From the NCBI RefSeq assembly GCF_040783975.1, contig NZ_CP160631.1:2852001-2916000 (forward strand): DNA of 64,000 bases, in the 5' to 3' direction. Below, one piece after another: positions 35,144 to 44,868 of the stretch. The DNA is from Pantoea sp. Ep11b. Lineage in GTDB: Bacteria; Pseudomonadota; Gammaproteobacteria; Enterobacterales; Enterobacteriaceae. The translations under genes and the position numbers were made by a program. Every line of letters begins with the position of its first letter. The stretch's first letter is position 1. Below the pieces are notes generated by a model. That model saw only the letters and a list, made by a program, of their open reading frames with translations, was not told where the DNA came from and ran no database searches.

Positions 35144-37327
35144 TCAGCTTTTCTCTGTCTTACCGTAGTCGTAGGCGTAGTAGTCGTAACCGTAGCCATA
35201 CGCATTGGCGGCTTTACGCACCACGGCGTTGAGGATCACACCTTTAATCTCAATACCGTTCTGGGCGAAGCGTTTGAAGCTGACATCCACTTCTTTGGTG
35301 GTGTTGGCTTCGAAGCGCGCCACCATCAGCGAGGTACCCGCCAGCTTACCGATGATGGAGGCGTCGGTGACGGCCAGAATCGGTGGCGTATCGATTAATA
35401 CCAGATCGTAGTTTTTGCTCGCCCAGTCCAGCAGCTCGCCCATGCGACGGTGCATCAGCAGCTCAGACGGGTTAGGTGGCACCTGACCGCGTGGCAGGAA
35501 ATCAAATCCGTAAACACCCTGCTGAATCAGCGCCGGGCTGAACTCAGTTTTGCCAGAGAGGACGTTTGACAGACCCGCTTTGTTCTCTGCGCCCAGCAGT
35601 TCGTGGGTGTAACCACGACGCATGTCGCCATCGATGAACAGGACGCGCTGACCGGCTTTCGCAATCAGGGTCGCCAGGTTGGCACAGATAAAGGTTTTAC
35701 CAATACCCGGGCTGGCACCGGTGATCATCAGGATGTTGTTTTTGGCTTCCATCATCGCGAAGTGCAGGCTGGTACGCAGGCTACGAATCGCTTCGATGGA
35801 GAGGTCAGTCGGGTTACCCAGCGCCAGCAGTGTTTCATGCGGGTCGGTCTTCACCTTCGACTTGCTGGCACGGCGCGCCAGAGCCTCGGTATCTTTCTTA
35901 CGCTGCCAGTCAGAGAGCGGCACGCTGGCATAGACGTTCATGCCCAGCTCTTCCAGCTGATCCGGGTTTTCGATGCCGTGATGCAGCAGGGCTTTCAGCA
36001 GCACCAGGCCCACTGACACGAACAGACCTGCAATCAGGCTTGCCGCGATGATCAGCAGTTTCTTCGGTGCAACCGGCGCATTAGCGGTCTGCGCGCTGTC
36101 GATGATGCGGACATCACCCACGGTGCTCGCCTTGCTGATGCCCAGCTCCTGCTGACGGTTCAGCAGCTGCATGTAGATCTCCTGACCGGACTGAACGTCA
36201 CGGGTCAGACGCAGAATTTCCTGCTGAGTCTGTGGCATGGCCGAAATTTTCTTGTTCAGCTGCGCCTGCTCACCTTCCAGCGTTTTGCGTTTTTCCAGCA
36301 GCGCGCGGTAAGTCGGGTGATCTTTGGTAAACAGCTGAGAAACTTCGGCTTCACGGAAGGTCAGTTCGTTCAGCTGGCTCTGGACGCTGACAGAAGAGTC
36401 CAGTGCAGACTTCGCTTCCAGTGACAGGTCAACCGATTCGTTCTGACGACGGAAGGTGTTCAGCTTATCTTCCGCTTCATCCAGCTTGCTGCGCACGGCA
36501 GGCAGCTGAGTGCGTAAGAACTGCAGACTCTTCTCTGCCTGCTCTGATTTACGCTCAACGTTCTGCAGCAGATAGTTGTTCACGATCTGGTTCAGCACTT
36601 TGCTGATCTGATCCGGATCTTCACCCAGATACTCCAGACCCAGAACGCCGGTATCTTTACCTTTGTCTGCCACGGTCAGGTTAGAGAGCACAGAGCGGAT
36701 AGCCTGCAGATCGTTCAGCTTGGTTACAGTGAAGCTGGTGCCTTCGTCAGCTTTGATGTCGCTGACCAGCATGCTGACGTCGCCGTGCGACTCCAGCTGA
36801 CCTACTTTACCTTTGAACAGCTCATCACCATCTTTAGAAACGGTGTAGCTGTCCGGGCCGGTCACTTCCAGTTCAACGTTACGTTTGTCGATAGTGCGTG
36901 GGATTTCCAGGCGCGAAATCGCAATCGTGGCGGGCTTGTTACCCATCAGGCGGGAGAGACCCTTACCGATCACCGGGAAGTAGTTCTGCTCAACCACGGT
37001 ATCCAGACCCAGATCGTCAACGGTTTTACCGATGACCATACGGGATTCCAGAATCTCGATCTCAGTATCTGACGCAGGCGTCGGGGGCAGAATGCTGTCA
37101 ATTTCGTTCAGAACGGTACTGGCATTCTTCTGCTCAACCTGAACCAGCGCATCGGCGCTATAAATCGGTGTTGCAAAGAGTGTGTAGAGTGTTCCCGCCA
37201 GCATGAAAAAAGCGGTAACGGCAACAATGATCCAGCGATGATCAATTAGCTGTCCCACAAGATGCGCCAGATCCCATCCATTCGAATCCTCTCCCGGCGC
37301 GGTACTGACCTTATTTTTTATATTCAT
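35144..37327 (-). CDS. wzc: Exopolysaccharide co-polymerase and tyrosine autokinase
   Basis: A 727-residue inner-membrane BY-kinase. The N-terminal Wzz domain has a first helix (WIIVAVTAFFMLAGTLYTLFA, about 34-54), a periplasmic coiled-coil region with the GNVR-like block and a second helix (KLLIIAASLIAGLFVSVGLVLL, about 425-446). The cytoplasmic kinase shows Walker A GASPGIGKT (about 538), Walker A' LFIDGDMRRG (about 562) and Walker B VLIDTPP. A tyrosine cluster in the last 20 residues (YGYGYDYYAYDYG) is the autophosphorylation tail, counteracted by Wzb. The ATG at 37327 has GGGA upstream. It controls chain length and export with Wza. Confidence 0.95.
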   Translation of the reverse strand: MNIKNKVSTAPGEDSNGWDLAHLVGQLIDHRWIIVAVTAFFMLAGTLYTLFATPIYSADALVQVEQKNASTVLNEIDSILPPTPASDTEIEILESRMVIGKTVDDLGLDTVVEQNYFPVIGKGLSRLMGNKPATIAISRLEIPRTIDKRNVELEVTGPDSYTVSKDGDELFKGKVGQLESHGDVSMLVSDIKADEGTSFTVTKLNDLQAIRSVLSNLTVADKGKDTGVLGLEYLGEDPDQISKVLNQIVNNYLLQNVERKSEQAEKSLQFLRTQLPAVRSKLDEAEDKLNTFRRQNESVDLSLEAKSALDSSVSVQSQLNELTFREAEVSQLFTKDHPTYRALLEKRKTLEGEQAQLNKKISAMPQTQQEILRLTRDVQSGQEIYMQLLNRQQELGISKASTVGDVRIIDSAQTANAPVAPKKLLIIAASLIAGLFVSVGLVLLKALLHHGIENPDQLEELGMNVYASVPLSDWQRKKDTEALARRASKSKVKTDPHETLLALGNPTDLSIEAIRSLRTSLHFAMMEAKNNILMITGASPGIGKTFICANLATLIAKAGQRVLFIDGDMRRGYTHELLGAENKAGLSNVLSGKTEFSPALIQQGVYGFDFLPRGQVPPNPSELLMHRRMGELLDWASKNYDLVLIDTPPILAVTDASIIGKLAGTSLMVARFEANTTKEVDVSFKRFAQNGIEIKGVILNAVVRKAANAYGYGYDYYAYDYGKTEKS

Positions 37328-37339
37328 GGATAATCCCAA

Positions 37340-37774
37340 CTATCGGCTTAATACGTTGACCCATTTCTGGGTAGCGTTTTCCAGTAACCCGTAAATCTCT
37401 TCAAAGGCCTCACGGCTCTTTCTGTACGGATCCGCAATTTCTTTTTGATTCAGCCAGTGTCCAAGCAGCATGGTTTTACCCCGTGCTGCCGGGTCGATGC
37501 GGTTCACCTGATCGATGTGCCGCTTCTCCATCACCAGAATCAGATCAACGTTGCGGCACATCTCTGCCGTCAACTGTTGCGCCTGATGTCCTTCCAGCGA
37601 CAGACCCTGCGCCGCAGCGACCTCAGACGCCATTCTGTCGGCCGGGTGGCCAACCAGCGCCCCCAGGCCGGCCGAGCGGACATCTAAATCAGGCAACGCG
37701 CGTTTAAACATCCGCTCTCCGGTAGGAGAGCGACAGATGTTGCCGACGCAAACGACGAGCACGGACGTAATCAT
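37340..37774 (-). CDS. wzb: Low-molecular-weight protein-tyrosine phosphatase
   Basis: A 144-residue phosphatase that removes phosphate from Wzc, allowing polymer cycles to continue. The P-loop CVGNICRSPTGE (Cys-x5-Arg-Ser, residues about 9-16) is at the N-terminus, and the general acid aspartate lies in IADPYRKS near residue 115. It sits between wza and wzc, the standard order; wza ends 9 bases upstream. Confidence 0.95.
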   Translation of the reverse strand: MITSVLVVCVGNICRSPTGERMFKRALPDLDVRSAGLGALVGHPADRMASEVAAAQGLSLEGHQAQQLTAEMCRNVDLILVMEKRHIDQVNRIDPAARGKTMLLGHWLNQKEIADPYRKSREAFEEIYGLLENATQKWVNVLSR

Positions 37775-37783
37775 GGACGGACC

Positions 37784-38923
37784 TTATCTTCCCCAGGTAC
37801 GGATACGCGATGCGGCCTGTGTCGCATCGTTGATACCGGCGATGGTTGGTATCAGTTGCGAAATCACACGGTTCCAGCGCGTCAGCGGCGTTGAGGTGAC
37901 ATAGACGATGTCATAAGGCTGAAGCTGGAAATCGGTTCCCATCACCATGGATGCCGCATCTTTGGTGTTCAACTGATAGATGTTGGCAATCTTGTTGCGA
38001 TCGGTGCCGTGCAGTGGACGAATAACGAAGACACCGGTGGCGTCAGAGGTGGTCTGATCCATCCCCGCCGCATTGCCCAGGGCTTCCGCCAGCGTCATGC
38101 CACTGCGGTCCATTTTCAGGGTGGTCTGCTGTTTCACTTCACCCATCACGAAGATCTTCAGGTCATCGTTACGCGGAACGTAAAGGATATCGCCCGGATA
38201 GAGGAGGTGGTTCTGGCTCAGGTCGCCATTCTGCATCAGGGCCTGCAGCGAGATGCGCTGTTCGCGGCCGTTATGCGTCAGCACGACGTTACGCCAGTCC
38301 GCATCGGCGGCCAGGCCGCCTGCGGCGTTGATTGCATCCAGCACCGTCAACGGCACGTTGGTGATCGGCTGCTGACCTGAGGTCGTGACTGAACCGGTGA
38401 CGTAGGTTTTCTGCGATTTAAAGGAGGCGATGCTGACATCGACCTGTGGGCTCTCAATGTACTGTGCCAGGCGACGCGCGATTTCGTTACGCACTTCACC
38501 CACGGTACGGCCCGCTACACGCACACGGCCAATGTAGGGATAGAAGATGGTGCCATCAGAGTGCACCCAGTTACCGGTGTCGCTGGCGCTACGGTACTGA
38601 CCCGCTGGGGTCGTCAGTTCCGGGTGATCCCAGACGGTCACCGTCAGGACGTCGCCCACACCGATACGGTATTCGTAGTTCTGAATTTCGTTCTGCAGAG
38701 AAGGATTGGTCTGGGCCACCAGTGGCTTCGGACGCATCTTCTCAACCAGCGAAGGGGTTAACGGGAAGACGTTGACATATTTATCGATGTCAAAGTTACT
38801 ATCCTGCTGCTCAACAACATTTTTTCCCGATGTAGAAAGATGCTGACCGGGTTCGATCGTACACCCGCTGAGGATTGTGGCGGATACCAGCAAGGGTATC
38901 AATTTCATTTTGATTGTAATCAT
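37784..38923 (-). CDS. wza: Outer-membrane polysaccharide export lipoprotein
   Basis: A 379-residue lipoprotein. The signal peptide ends in the lipobox LSGC (cysteine near residue 21). The polysaccharide export domain begins near residue 85 ([22 protein letters not shown]), and two SLBB-type stretches follow ([51 protein letters not shown]). The C-terminal amphipathic helix expected to cross the outer membrane includes [13 protein letters not shown]. It forms the octameric export channel that docks on Wzc. The start at 38923 ([12 protein letters not shown]) resembles E. coli Wza; an ATG five codons later is also possible. Confidence 0.95.
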   Translation of the reverse strand: MITIKMKLIPLLVSATILSGCTIEPGQHLSTSGKNVVEQQDSNFDIDKYVNVFPLTPSLVEKMRPKPLVAQTNPSLQNEIQNYEYRIGVGDVLTVTVWDHPELTTPAGQYRSASDTGNWVHSDGTIFYPYIGRVRVAGRTVGEVRNEIARRLAQYIESPQVDVSIASFKSQKTYVTGSVTTSGQQPITNVPLTVLDAINAAGGLAADADWRNVVLTHNGREQRISLQALMQNGDLSQNHLLYPGDILYVPRNDDLKIFVMGEVKQQTTLKMDRSGMTLAEALGNAAGMDQTTSDATGVFVIRPLHGTDRNKIANIYQLNTKDAASMVMGTDFQLQPYDIVYVTSTPLTRWNRVISQLIPTIAGINDATQAASRIRTWGR

Positions 38924-39176
38924 TTAGATCTTCGCTATCAGTTATTTATTGATAGAGGCGAAACCGCCGCTGTGTAAGCGTCCAACAAAAAGTAAATCCT
39001 GGCTGACTTAAGCTCTGAACCTGTCGTTCATTATCCTTGCTCCACTTGTTATACGTCATAACCATCTGTCAGGGTCTACCCGAAACGCTACGCATCATAT
39101 CGGACTCATGATGCGCGACGATATCCCTGATGATGGCCACGAACAACGACACGCCTGACAACGGCACAACCCCTCT

Positions 39177-39196
39177 GAGCGTGCGTTAACACGCTC
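39177..39196 (-). repeat. Hairpin between wceG1 and wza
   Basis: A 7-bp perfect stem (39177-39183 with 39190-39196) with a 6-base loop lies 11 bases after the wceG1 stop. No T-run follows on the minus strand. The rest of the 284-base gap shows no gene. Confidence 0.55.
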
Positions 39197-39207
39197 CCGA
39201 CTCACGA

Positions 39208-40641
39208 TTAATAAGCACCGTCGCGTTTCAATACCACGCCCACTGTTTTGAACAGAATGGCGATGTCATTCCACAGCGACCAGTTTTTTACATACCACGA
39301 GTCGAAATAGACGCGGGTTTCATAGTCAACGTCATTACGACCGCTGACCTGCCACAATCCCGTCATGCCCGGCTTAGCCATCAGGTAATAATCAACATCG
39401 CCTGCATAACGACAGAGTTCATCTTCAATGACCGGACGCGGGCCGACCAGACTCATATCACCGCGCACCACGTTCCAGAGCTGAGGTAACTCATCGAGAC
39501 TGGTTTTACGGATGAAATGGCCCACTTTAGTAATACGGGGATCATTTTTGAGTTTGAAATCTTTATCCCACTCCGCACGAGCAACCGGGTCAGTGCGCAG
39601 CACCTCTTCCAGCACCTCTTTGGAATTAATCACCATCGAGCGGAATTTCAGACATTTAAATTTGCGGCCATTCATACCAACACGTTCGTGACCATAAATC
39701 GGCGGTCCGCCATCACGGCCCACCAGGAAGCCCAGTACCAGCAGCGCCGGCATTAGCATCAGGATAATTGACAGTGCGCCCACGATATCGAACGTCCGCT
39801 TCAGGAAGCGCGAAGTTCGTTTTGCCAGGTTGTTCTGAACCCGCAGGATCATCACTTCGTGGCTGAAGATATAGGCCATGTCGGTGCCGTAGAGCGGCAC
39901 GCCGCGCAGGGTCGGGATCACGGAAACAGAACGGCAGTTGTGCATCGCCAGCGACTTAAGCCACATGTCGCGATACTGGCTCTGCTCATACTCAACGGCC
40001 ACAATAAACTGGGTTTCGCTGCTGGTCAGGCTCCAGAGCTCCTGCTCATCACGCAGCACCGGCACGCCGTTCATGATCTCCTGCGGACAGGTTCCGTCGA
40101 CATCGTAGAAGGCGATAACGTCGAAACCCATCACCTCTTCGCTCTGCAGCGCCTGCCAGGCTTCGTGCGCGTTTTTGCTGCTGCCGATAATGATGGTCTG
40201 CTTTTTCCACAGGCCATTTTTATTCAGCAGACGTTTGGCCAGCGCGCGGCAGGTCGGAATTAAAATCAGTGCCAGTACCCAGGTCAGCAACCAGACGAAG
40301 CGCGACATCTGCCACTGGGACAGCGCGGTAATCGACAGGTCTATGACGGAAAATATCAGAATGGTACGAAAAACTTCTTTTAATTCGAACCAGAAAGGTT
40401 TGCGGTAAGTATAGTGACGAAGCCTTACCCAGAACCAGCCAATACAAATTACTGACAGACAAATGTGTGTAGCAATTTTTAAATGCAGTTCTTTTTCAGA
40501 AATATCTGCCAGAGGCGAATCTGACTGAACATTAATTAGCATCATCGCTATAAATAACGCTGCGTTGAAACAAATTAAATCTGAACAGGCCAGCATTAAT
40601 TTGGTAATAAGACTTTTAAACGTAAATTCTGTATCGCGCAT
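39208..40641 (-). CDS. wceG1: Undecaprenyl-phosphate galactose-1-phosphate transferase (WbaP type)
   Basis: A 477-residue initiating transferase. The N-terminal half has about four membrane helices (LACSDLICFNAALFIAMMLI, HICLSVICIGWFWVRL, TILIFSVIDLSITAL, VWLLTWVLALILIPTC) and a soluble Rossmann-like domain (IIIGSSKNAHEAWQAL). The C-terminal catalytic domain (about 283-477) starts KRTFDIVGALSIILM and has GHERVGMNGRKFKCLKFRSM, the KNDPRIT and FIRKTSLDELPQLWNVVRGDMSLVGPRPV motifs. It loads galactose 1-phosphate (or glucose 1-phosphate) on the lipid carrier, the first step of the repeat unit; homologue of AmsG. First gene of the operon, 229 bases after the ops site. Confidence 0.88.
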   Translation of the reverse strand: MRDTEFTFKSLITKLMLACSDLICFNAALFIAMMLINVQSDSPLADISEKELHLKIATHICLSVICIGWFWVRLRHYTYRKPFWFELKEVFRTILIFSVIDLSITALSQWQMSRFVWLLTWVLALILIPTCRALAKRLLNKNGLWKKQTIIIGSSKNAHEAWQALQSEEVMGFDVIAFYDVDGTCPQEIMNGVPVLRDEQELWSLTSSETQFIVAVEYEQSQYRDMWLKSLAMHNCRSVSVIPTLRGVPLYGTDMAYIFSHEVMILRVQNNLAKRTSRFLKRTFDIVGALSIILMLMPALLVLGFLVGRDGGPPIYGHERVGMNGRKFKCLKFRSMVINSKEVLEEVLRTDPVARAEWDKDFKLKNDPRITKVGHFIRKTSLDELPQLWNVVRGDMSLVGPRPVIEDELCRYAGDVDYYLMAKPGMTGLWQVSGRNDVDYETRVYFDSWYVKNWSLWNDIAILFKTVGVVLKRDGAY

Positions 40642-40869
40642 ATTTAACTCTTTATTTTATTTCCTTTAACCCGCAACGGCTATCGCCTGTTTAATCGTTG
40701 AGCGATGTAACCTCTCAAGACTGAGCCGTTTCTGAGGGGAGCTCCTGCGGCGTTTACGCCAATGATCTTAACCATAAAACCAATAATATTGTGATGAATA
40801 CCAACAGATTACTCTGACTTTAATCATCGCCAGCGCTGCTCATTTTATCAACGAAAAACGCGATTCAGG

Positions 40870-40897
40870 CACGCTACCGCCCTTGGCTGTCGCTGCC
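40870..40897 (-). promoter_or_regulatory. JUMPstart-like element with ops site, exopolysaccharide operon
   Basis: On the minus strand the 12-base ops core GGCGGTAGCGTG (40870-40881) is exact, with a degenerate JUMPstart part in front (AGCGACAGCCAAG). It is in the leader of the wceG1-wzx operon and should recruit RfaH. The core is identical to that of the O-antigen operon in this window. Confidence 0.88.
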
Positions 40898-41114
40898 AAT
40901 ATCGCTGTCATCATTCATATTGCTCCCCAAAATGCGTCAGCGTTTCGGTAACGCATCATGCAGATGTTGAATGATGAATTACCTATTCGTGACATCACGG
41001 GTAAAGTCGAATCGCTACGCAAATTACGACTCTGGGGCAGAGTTTGCTAACTTGTTGCTATACTAGTTATTACTGGCTTGTTTACAAGCAGGTCCCGCCA
41101 TCCCTGGACTATTT

Positions 41115-41128
41115 TAGGAAAAAGACTA
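41115..41128 (-). promoter_or_regulatory. Candidate RcsAB box
   Basis: The plus-strand 14-mer TAGGAAAAAGACTA agrees at 11 of 14 positions with the RcsAB consensus as I recall it (TRVGAAWAWTSYGA). It lies about 474-487 bases before the wceG1 start; the experimentally found RcsAB site of E. amylovora amsG is at a similar long distance. The match is by eye only. Confidence 0.45.
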
Positions 41129-41438
41129 CCAGCAATTAGTATTGATGCCGGACAGAGAGTGCAATCCTTTCCGCACAATTCGGATTAATGCCATACCCGC
41201 GATAAGATGAATCGCATAAGCCCGGCAGGTGAATATCATCTTTCCGGTACAATCCGGCCCAGAATTATCTCTGTTCCCCTCTGCGGAATTAATCAAACCG
41301 TCACGCATTTATGGTCACATTTTGCACAATCGCGTGGTCCGGCCCGGCCACCTCTCCCCTGCCCTGCCATTTGTGCCCGGCCTGTCACTCCACTATCATC
41401 AGAGAAAACGCAATTTAAGACATTCAGGTGAATAAGAG

Positions 41439-43001
41439 ATGCTGGAGGTAATTACCGATCCCTCGCTATGGGCGGGATTAGTAACGCTAATCGTTCTGGA
41501 ACTGGTTTTAGGCATCGACAATCTGATTTTCATTGCCATCCTGGTTGAAAAGCTGCCGGGGCCGCTTCGCGACCGCGCGCGCGTCATCGGACTGCTGCTG
41601 GCGTTAGCGTGCCGGATCCTGCTGCTCGCTTCGCTTTCCTGGCTGGTTACGCTCAAGGAGCCCTGGATTACGCTGGCGAATCACCCCTTTAGTGCGCGCG
41701 ATCTTCTGCTACTGTCAGGCGGGATTTTCCTGCTGTTCAAAGCCACGACGGAGTTAAATGCGCGGCTTGAGGGTCATGATGAGGCGTCCGGTCAACAAAA
41801 AGGCGGCGCTAAATTCTGGCCGGTGGTGGCGCAAATTGTGGTGCTGGATGCCATCTTCTCGCTGGATGCGGTGATCACGGCCGTGGGTATGGTCAACGAT
41901 CTACCGGTCATGATGCTGGCGGTGACTATCGCGATTCTGCTGATGCTGCTCGCCAGTAAACCTTTAACCCGCTTTGTGAATAACCACCCCACCATTGTGA
42001 TCCTCTGTCTGAGCTTCCTGCTGATGATAGGCTTCAGCCTGGTGGCGGAAGGGTTTGGTTTTGTGATCCCCAAAGGGTATCTCTACGCCGCGATTGGTTT
42101 CTCAGTGATCATTGAGGCGCTGAACCAGCTGGCGCACTTCAATCGCCGTCGGGTGCTGTCAGCAGGTCGTCCGCTCCGGCAGCGGACGGCGGAAGCGGTG
42201 TTGCGTATGCTGCGTGGCGCGGCAGAACCGGCAGAGCTGGATGCGAAAACCTCGTCACTGATTGCGGACAGCGATGCCAGCGTGCTGTTTAACCGCCAGG
42301 AACGGGTGATGATTGCCCGGGTGCTGGGTATGGGTCAGCGCCACGTCAACAGCATCATGACCTCACGTCACGATGTGGAGCATATCGACCTGAGTGACGA
42401 TCCGGCTGAGATTATGGCCCGGCTGGATCGCAACCAGCACACGCGCATCCTGATCACCAATAACTCCAGCGAACCTCTGGGCGTGGTCCACGTTATCGAT
42501 CTGCTGCATCAGTCACTGCATCATCATTCGCTCGACCTGCGCGCCCTTATCCGGCAGCCGCTGGTCTTTCCTGAACGGCTGACGCTGCTGCAGGCGCTGG
42601 AACAGTTCCGCCAGGCGCATACGCACTTTGCGTTTGTGGTCGATGAGTTTGGTTCGGTAGAAGGCGTCGTGACCCTGAGCGATGTGATGGAGACCATCGC
42701 CGGAAATCTGCCGAATGAGGCGGGTGAAATTGATGCCCGTTACGATATTCAGATTCAGGGCGAAGGTCACTGGATTGCCAACGGCCATATGCCGCTGGAG
42801 GATCTGGCGCTCTATGTGAAGTTGCCGCTGGATGAGCAGCGCGACTACCACACGCTGGCCGGGTTACTGATGGACAGGCTGCAGCACGTTCCGCAGGAAG
42901 GCGAAGTGCTGCAGCTGGAGGGCTATCAGCTGCGTACCCTGCAGGTCGAGAATCATCGGGTACAGAAGGTCGAGATCCTGCAGCAGCCCGATAGGGAGTA
43001 G
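41439..43001 (+). CDS. yegH: TerC-family membrane protein with CBS and CorC/HlyC domains
   Basis: A 520-residue inner-membrane protein. The N-terminal TerC domain (about 1-240) has about seven helices and acidic motifs ([41 protein letters not shown]) that could bind metal. A CBS pair follows (about 300-430: [45 protein letters not shown]), and a CorC/HlyC domain ends the protein ([18 protein letters not shown]). It is probably an ion-transport or metal-homeostasis protein, function unproven. AGGTG lies 8 bases before the ATG. yegH borders the colanic acid operon in E. coli in the same divergent way. Confidence 0.9.
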   Translation: MLEVITDPSLWAGLVTLIVLELVLGIDNLIFIAILVEKLPGPLRDRARVIGLLLALACRILLLASLSWLVTLKEPWITLANHPFSARDLLLLSGGIFLLFKATTELNARLEGHDEASGQQKGGAKFWPVVAQIVVLDAIFSLDAVITAVGMVNDLPVMMLAVTIAILLMLLASKPLTRFVNNHPTIVILCLSFLLMIGFSLVAEGFGFVIPKGYLYAAIGFSVIIEALNQLAHFNRRRVLSAGRPLRQRTAEAVLRMLRGAAEPAELDAKTSSLIADSDASVLFNRQERVMIARVLGMGQRHVNSIMTSRHDVEHIDLSDDPAEIMARLDRNQHTRILITNNSSEPLGVVHVIDLLHQSLHHHSLDLRALIRQPLVFPERLTLLQALEQFRQAHTHFAFVVDEFGSVEGVVTLSDVMETIAGNLPNEAGEIDARYDIQIQGEGHWIANGHMPLEDLALYVKLPLDEQRDYHTLAGLLMDRLQHVPQEGEVLQLEGYQLRTLQVENHRVQKVEILQQPDRE

Positions 43002-43009
43002 GACGTCCA

Positions 43010-43035
43010 GGGCGCTGTGTCTTTCCCAGGCGCCC
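43010..43035. terminator. Weak hairpin between convergent yegH and asmA
   Basis: A 6-bp GC stem (43010-43015 with 43030-43035) with a 14-base loop is followed on the plus strand by TTATTTCTT. It lies in the 34-base gap between the two stops and could serve yegH. Confidence 0.4.
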
Positions 43036-44856
43036 TTATTTCTTCAGATTCGGTTTTTTGCTCTCTTCTTTCTGTCGATCGATCCACTGGTTCAGCCGTG
43101 TCCTGGCCTCACTCTGCAGGCGTTCGCGCAGCACGTCATCCACGGGCAGCGAATATTGCAGGTTGTTCCAGTCGCCGTAGATGCGCAGCGGGACCGGCTG
43201 ATCGGCAAGAGCTTTCACCAGCGTCTCAGCACCCCGCCAGCCGCTGAGCTTCAGCCCCAGCGTCACATCCAGCTGCTGCTGCGCCATATCCACTTTGCCG
43301 GCACCCTGCAGGTCGAGATTATGGCCGTTGCCGTTGATATCGCTGAAGCTGAGCACGCCTTTATTGAGGGCCACCTGGCCGCTGATCGACTCAATGCCCT
43401 CATCGGCCGCATCTTCCGCCTCTTCACGGCTGACCTTATCGCTGACCCGCGCCACGGCGCGCTGCACCATCTGCTGCAGATTGAGCTGCGCCAGCTCAAG
43501 GTTGCTGGCGCTCAGGGTCGCCCTGCCCTGCCAGCGACGTTTAGCTGCCTCGACACTCAGCGTGTCGCCCGCCAGATCGCCGTCAAGACTCAGATTGCCC
43601 TGCAGGCTTTCCGGCAGGTTAAAGGCTTTCAGCAGGGGCTGAATCGCAATCAGCCGGAGCTGCGGCTTCAGCGTCACCTGCGTCTCTGGCTGACGGATAT
43701 CAATGCGGCCGGGAACCGAGAAGCTGCCATTGCCCAGCTTACCGCTAAGAGTATTAAGCGTCATCAGCCCCTGCTGATTGCTGGCGTCGAGCGTCAGGCC
43801 GGTCAGCGCGAGGCCGCGCCAGACGACACTCTCTGCCTGGAGCTTCAGCGCCAGATCCATGTCGTTCAGCGGAGAGTCAGCATTAATGCGTTCGCGTGGC
43901 GCCGCAATCACCGGTGAACGGGCCACTGTGGCGTGCTGCGCGCCTGCCGTTTCAGACGCGGGCGCGCTGGTCAGTAAATTATCGAGGTTGAGCGAACTGG
44001 CTTTCAGATCCAGCGCCAGCTGCTGCGGAGGCATCAGGTGACCGCTGCCCTGCCCGGTGAGCGTGCTGTCGTTAGCGGTGAGCTGCAGATTGCTGAACGC
44101 GAAGCGCTGGCGGTCGCCATTCCACTCCCCCTGCAGACTCAGCGAGCCTTTAATGCCCTGCACCGGGATATCCGCACCGGAGAGGGTGTAATCCAGCTGC
44201 TGCAACTGGCCGCTGAGACGATGAGGATATTGTGAGGCGTCGAGCTGCCCCTTCAGCGACAGGGTGACGTTGCGCTGGTTGCGCATCAGGCTGGTGCTCA
44301 GCGCCAGGGTCGCCAGATTGCTGGCATCCTGATCCATGCTGATGTTGAGGTCACGGAAATTGTACTCATCGCCGCCCGGCTGCTGCCAGATGAGCAGACT
44401 GTCGGCAACGCGCAGTTTTGCGATGTCAAAAGACCAGCCGCTGGCGGGTGACGCAGGCTCCGCATCACGCGGTCCCTGCGGCGCGTTTTTGGCGGGCTGT
44501 GGACTGCTGTCGGGGGTGACACGCACTATCGCATTTTTCAGCATCACCTGACTGACGCTGAGCTGGTGGGAGAGCAGCGGCCACAGATTGACATCCAGCC
44601 GCATATTTTCGGCCGACACCAGCGGCTGACTGGCCCCTGGTGCGGTCAGGCTCATCCGGCCGGCGAGGATACTGAGCTGAGGCCAGACGTGCCAGCGCAG
44701 ATCGCTGCTGACCTCCAGCCGATAACCACTGCGTTGTTCAACCTGTTGTACCATATAGGCACGAAAGTCGTTGGGATTGACCAGCAGCACCAGCGCGCTC
44801 ATTCCCGATACGACCACCACTAACAGGATGGCCAGCGTGGTTATCACTCTTTTCAT
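43036..44856 (-). CDS. asmA: AsmA family envelope protein
   Basis: A 606-residue protein (E. coli about 617). One N-terminal membrane anchor (VITTLAILLVVVVSGMSALVLLVNP) is followed by the AsmA N-terminal domain (FRAYMVQQVEQRSGYRLEVSSDLRWHVWPQLSILAGRMSL) and a long periplasmic beta-rich region. The C-terminal part (LRIYGDWNNLQYSLPVDDVLRE) is the conserved AsmA end. The family is now seen as bridge-like lipid transporters between the membranes; AsmA itself affects outer-membrane assembly. It is in a minus-strand run with dcd and udk; dcd ends 12 bases upstream. Confidence 0.93.
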   Translation of the reverse strand: MKRVITTLAILLVVVVSGMSALVLLVNPNDFRAYMVQQVEQRSGYRLEVSSDLRWHVWPQLSILAGRMSLTAPGASQPLVSAENMRLDVNLWPLLSHQLSVSQVMLKNAIVRVTPDSSPQPAKNAPQGPRDAEPASPASGWSFDIAKLRVADSLLIWQQPGGDEYNFRDLNISMDQDASNLATLALSTSLMRNQRNVTLSLKGQLDASQYPHRLSGQLQQLDYTLSGADIPVQGIKGSLSLQGEWNGDRQRFAFSNLQLTANDSTLTGQGSGHLMPPQQLALDLKASSLNLDNLLTSAPASETAGAQHATVARSPVIAAPRERINADSPLNDMDLALKLQAESVVWRGLALTGLTLDASNQQGLMTLNTLSGKLGNGSFSVPGRIDIRQPETQVTLKPQLRLIAIQPLLKAFNLPESLQGNLSLDGDLAGDTLSVEAAKRRWQGRATLSASNLELAQLNLQQMVQRAVARVSDKVSREEAEDAADEGIESISGQVALNKGVLSFSDINGNGHNLDLQGAGKVDMAQQQLDVTLGLKLSGWRGAETLVKALADQPVPLRIYGDWNNLQYSLPVDDVLRERLQSEARTRLNQWIDRQKEESKKPNLKK

Positions 44857-44868
44857 TACATCCTCAGA

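Larger units (their letters stand above)
40642..41438. other. Long divergent intergenic region upstream of the exopolysaccharide operon
   Basis: About 800 bases without a convincing gene, between divergent wceG1 and yegH. It holds the ops element (40870-40897) and the candidate RcsAB box (41115-41128). A GCTTG-TTTA-CAAGC palindrome (41078-41091) lies between them. Short open frames exist on both strands but have no ribosome sites or recognisable products. The long leader matches the long untranslated leader known for amsG in Erwinia. Confidence 0.6.

Noticed and set aside
40642..41438. Short open frames on both strands in the wceG1-yegH gap (for example 41126-41308 minus and 41229-41435 plus).
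   Set aside because: No ribosome sites and no family features; the gap is better explained as a long regulated leader.
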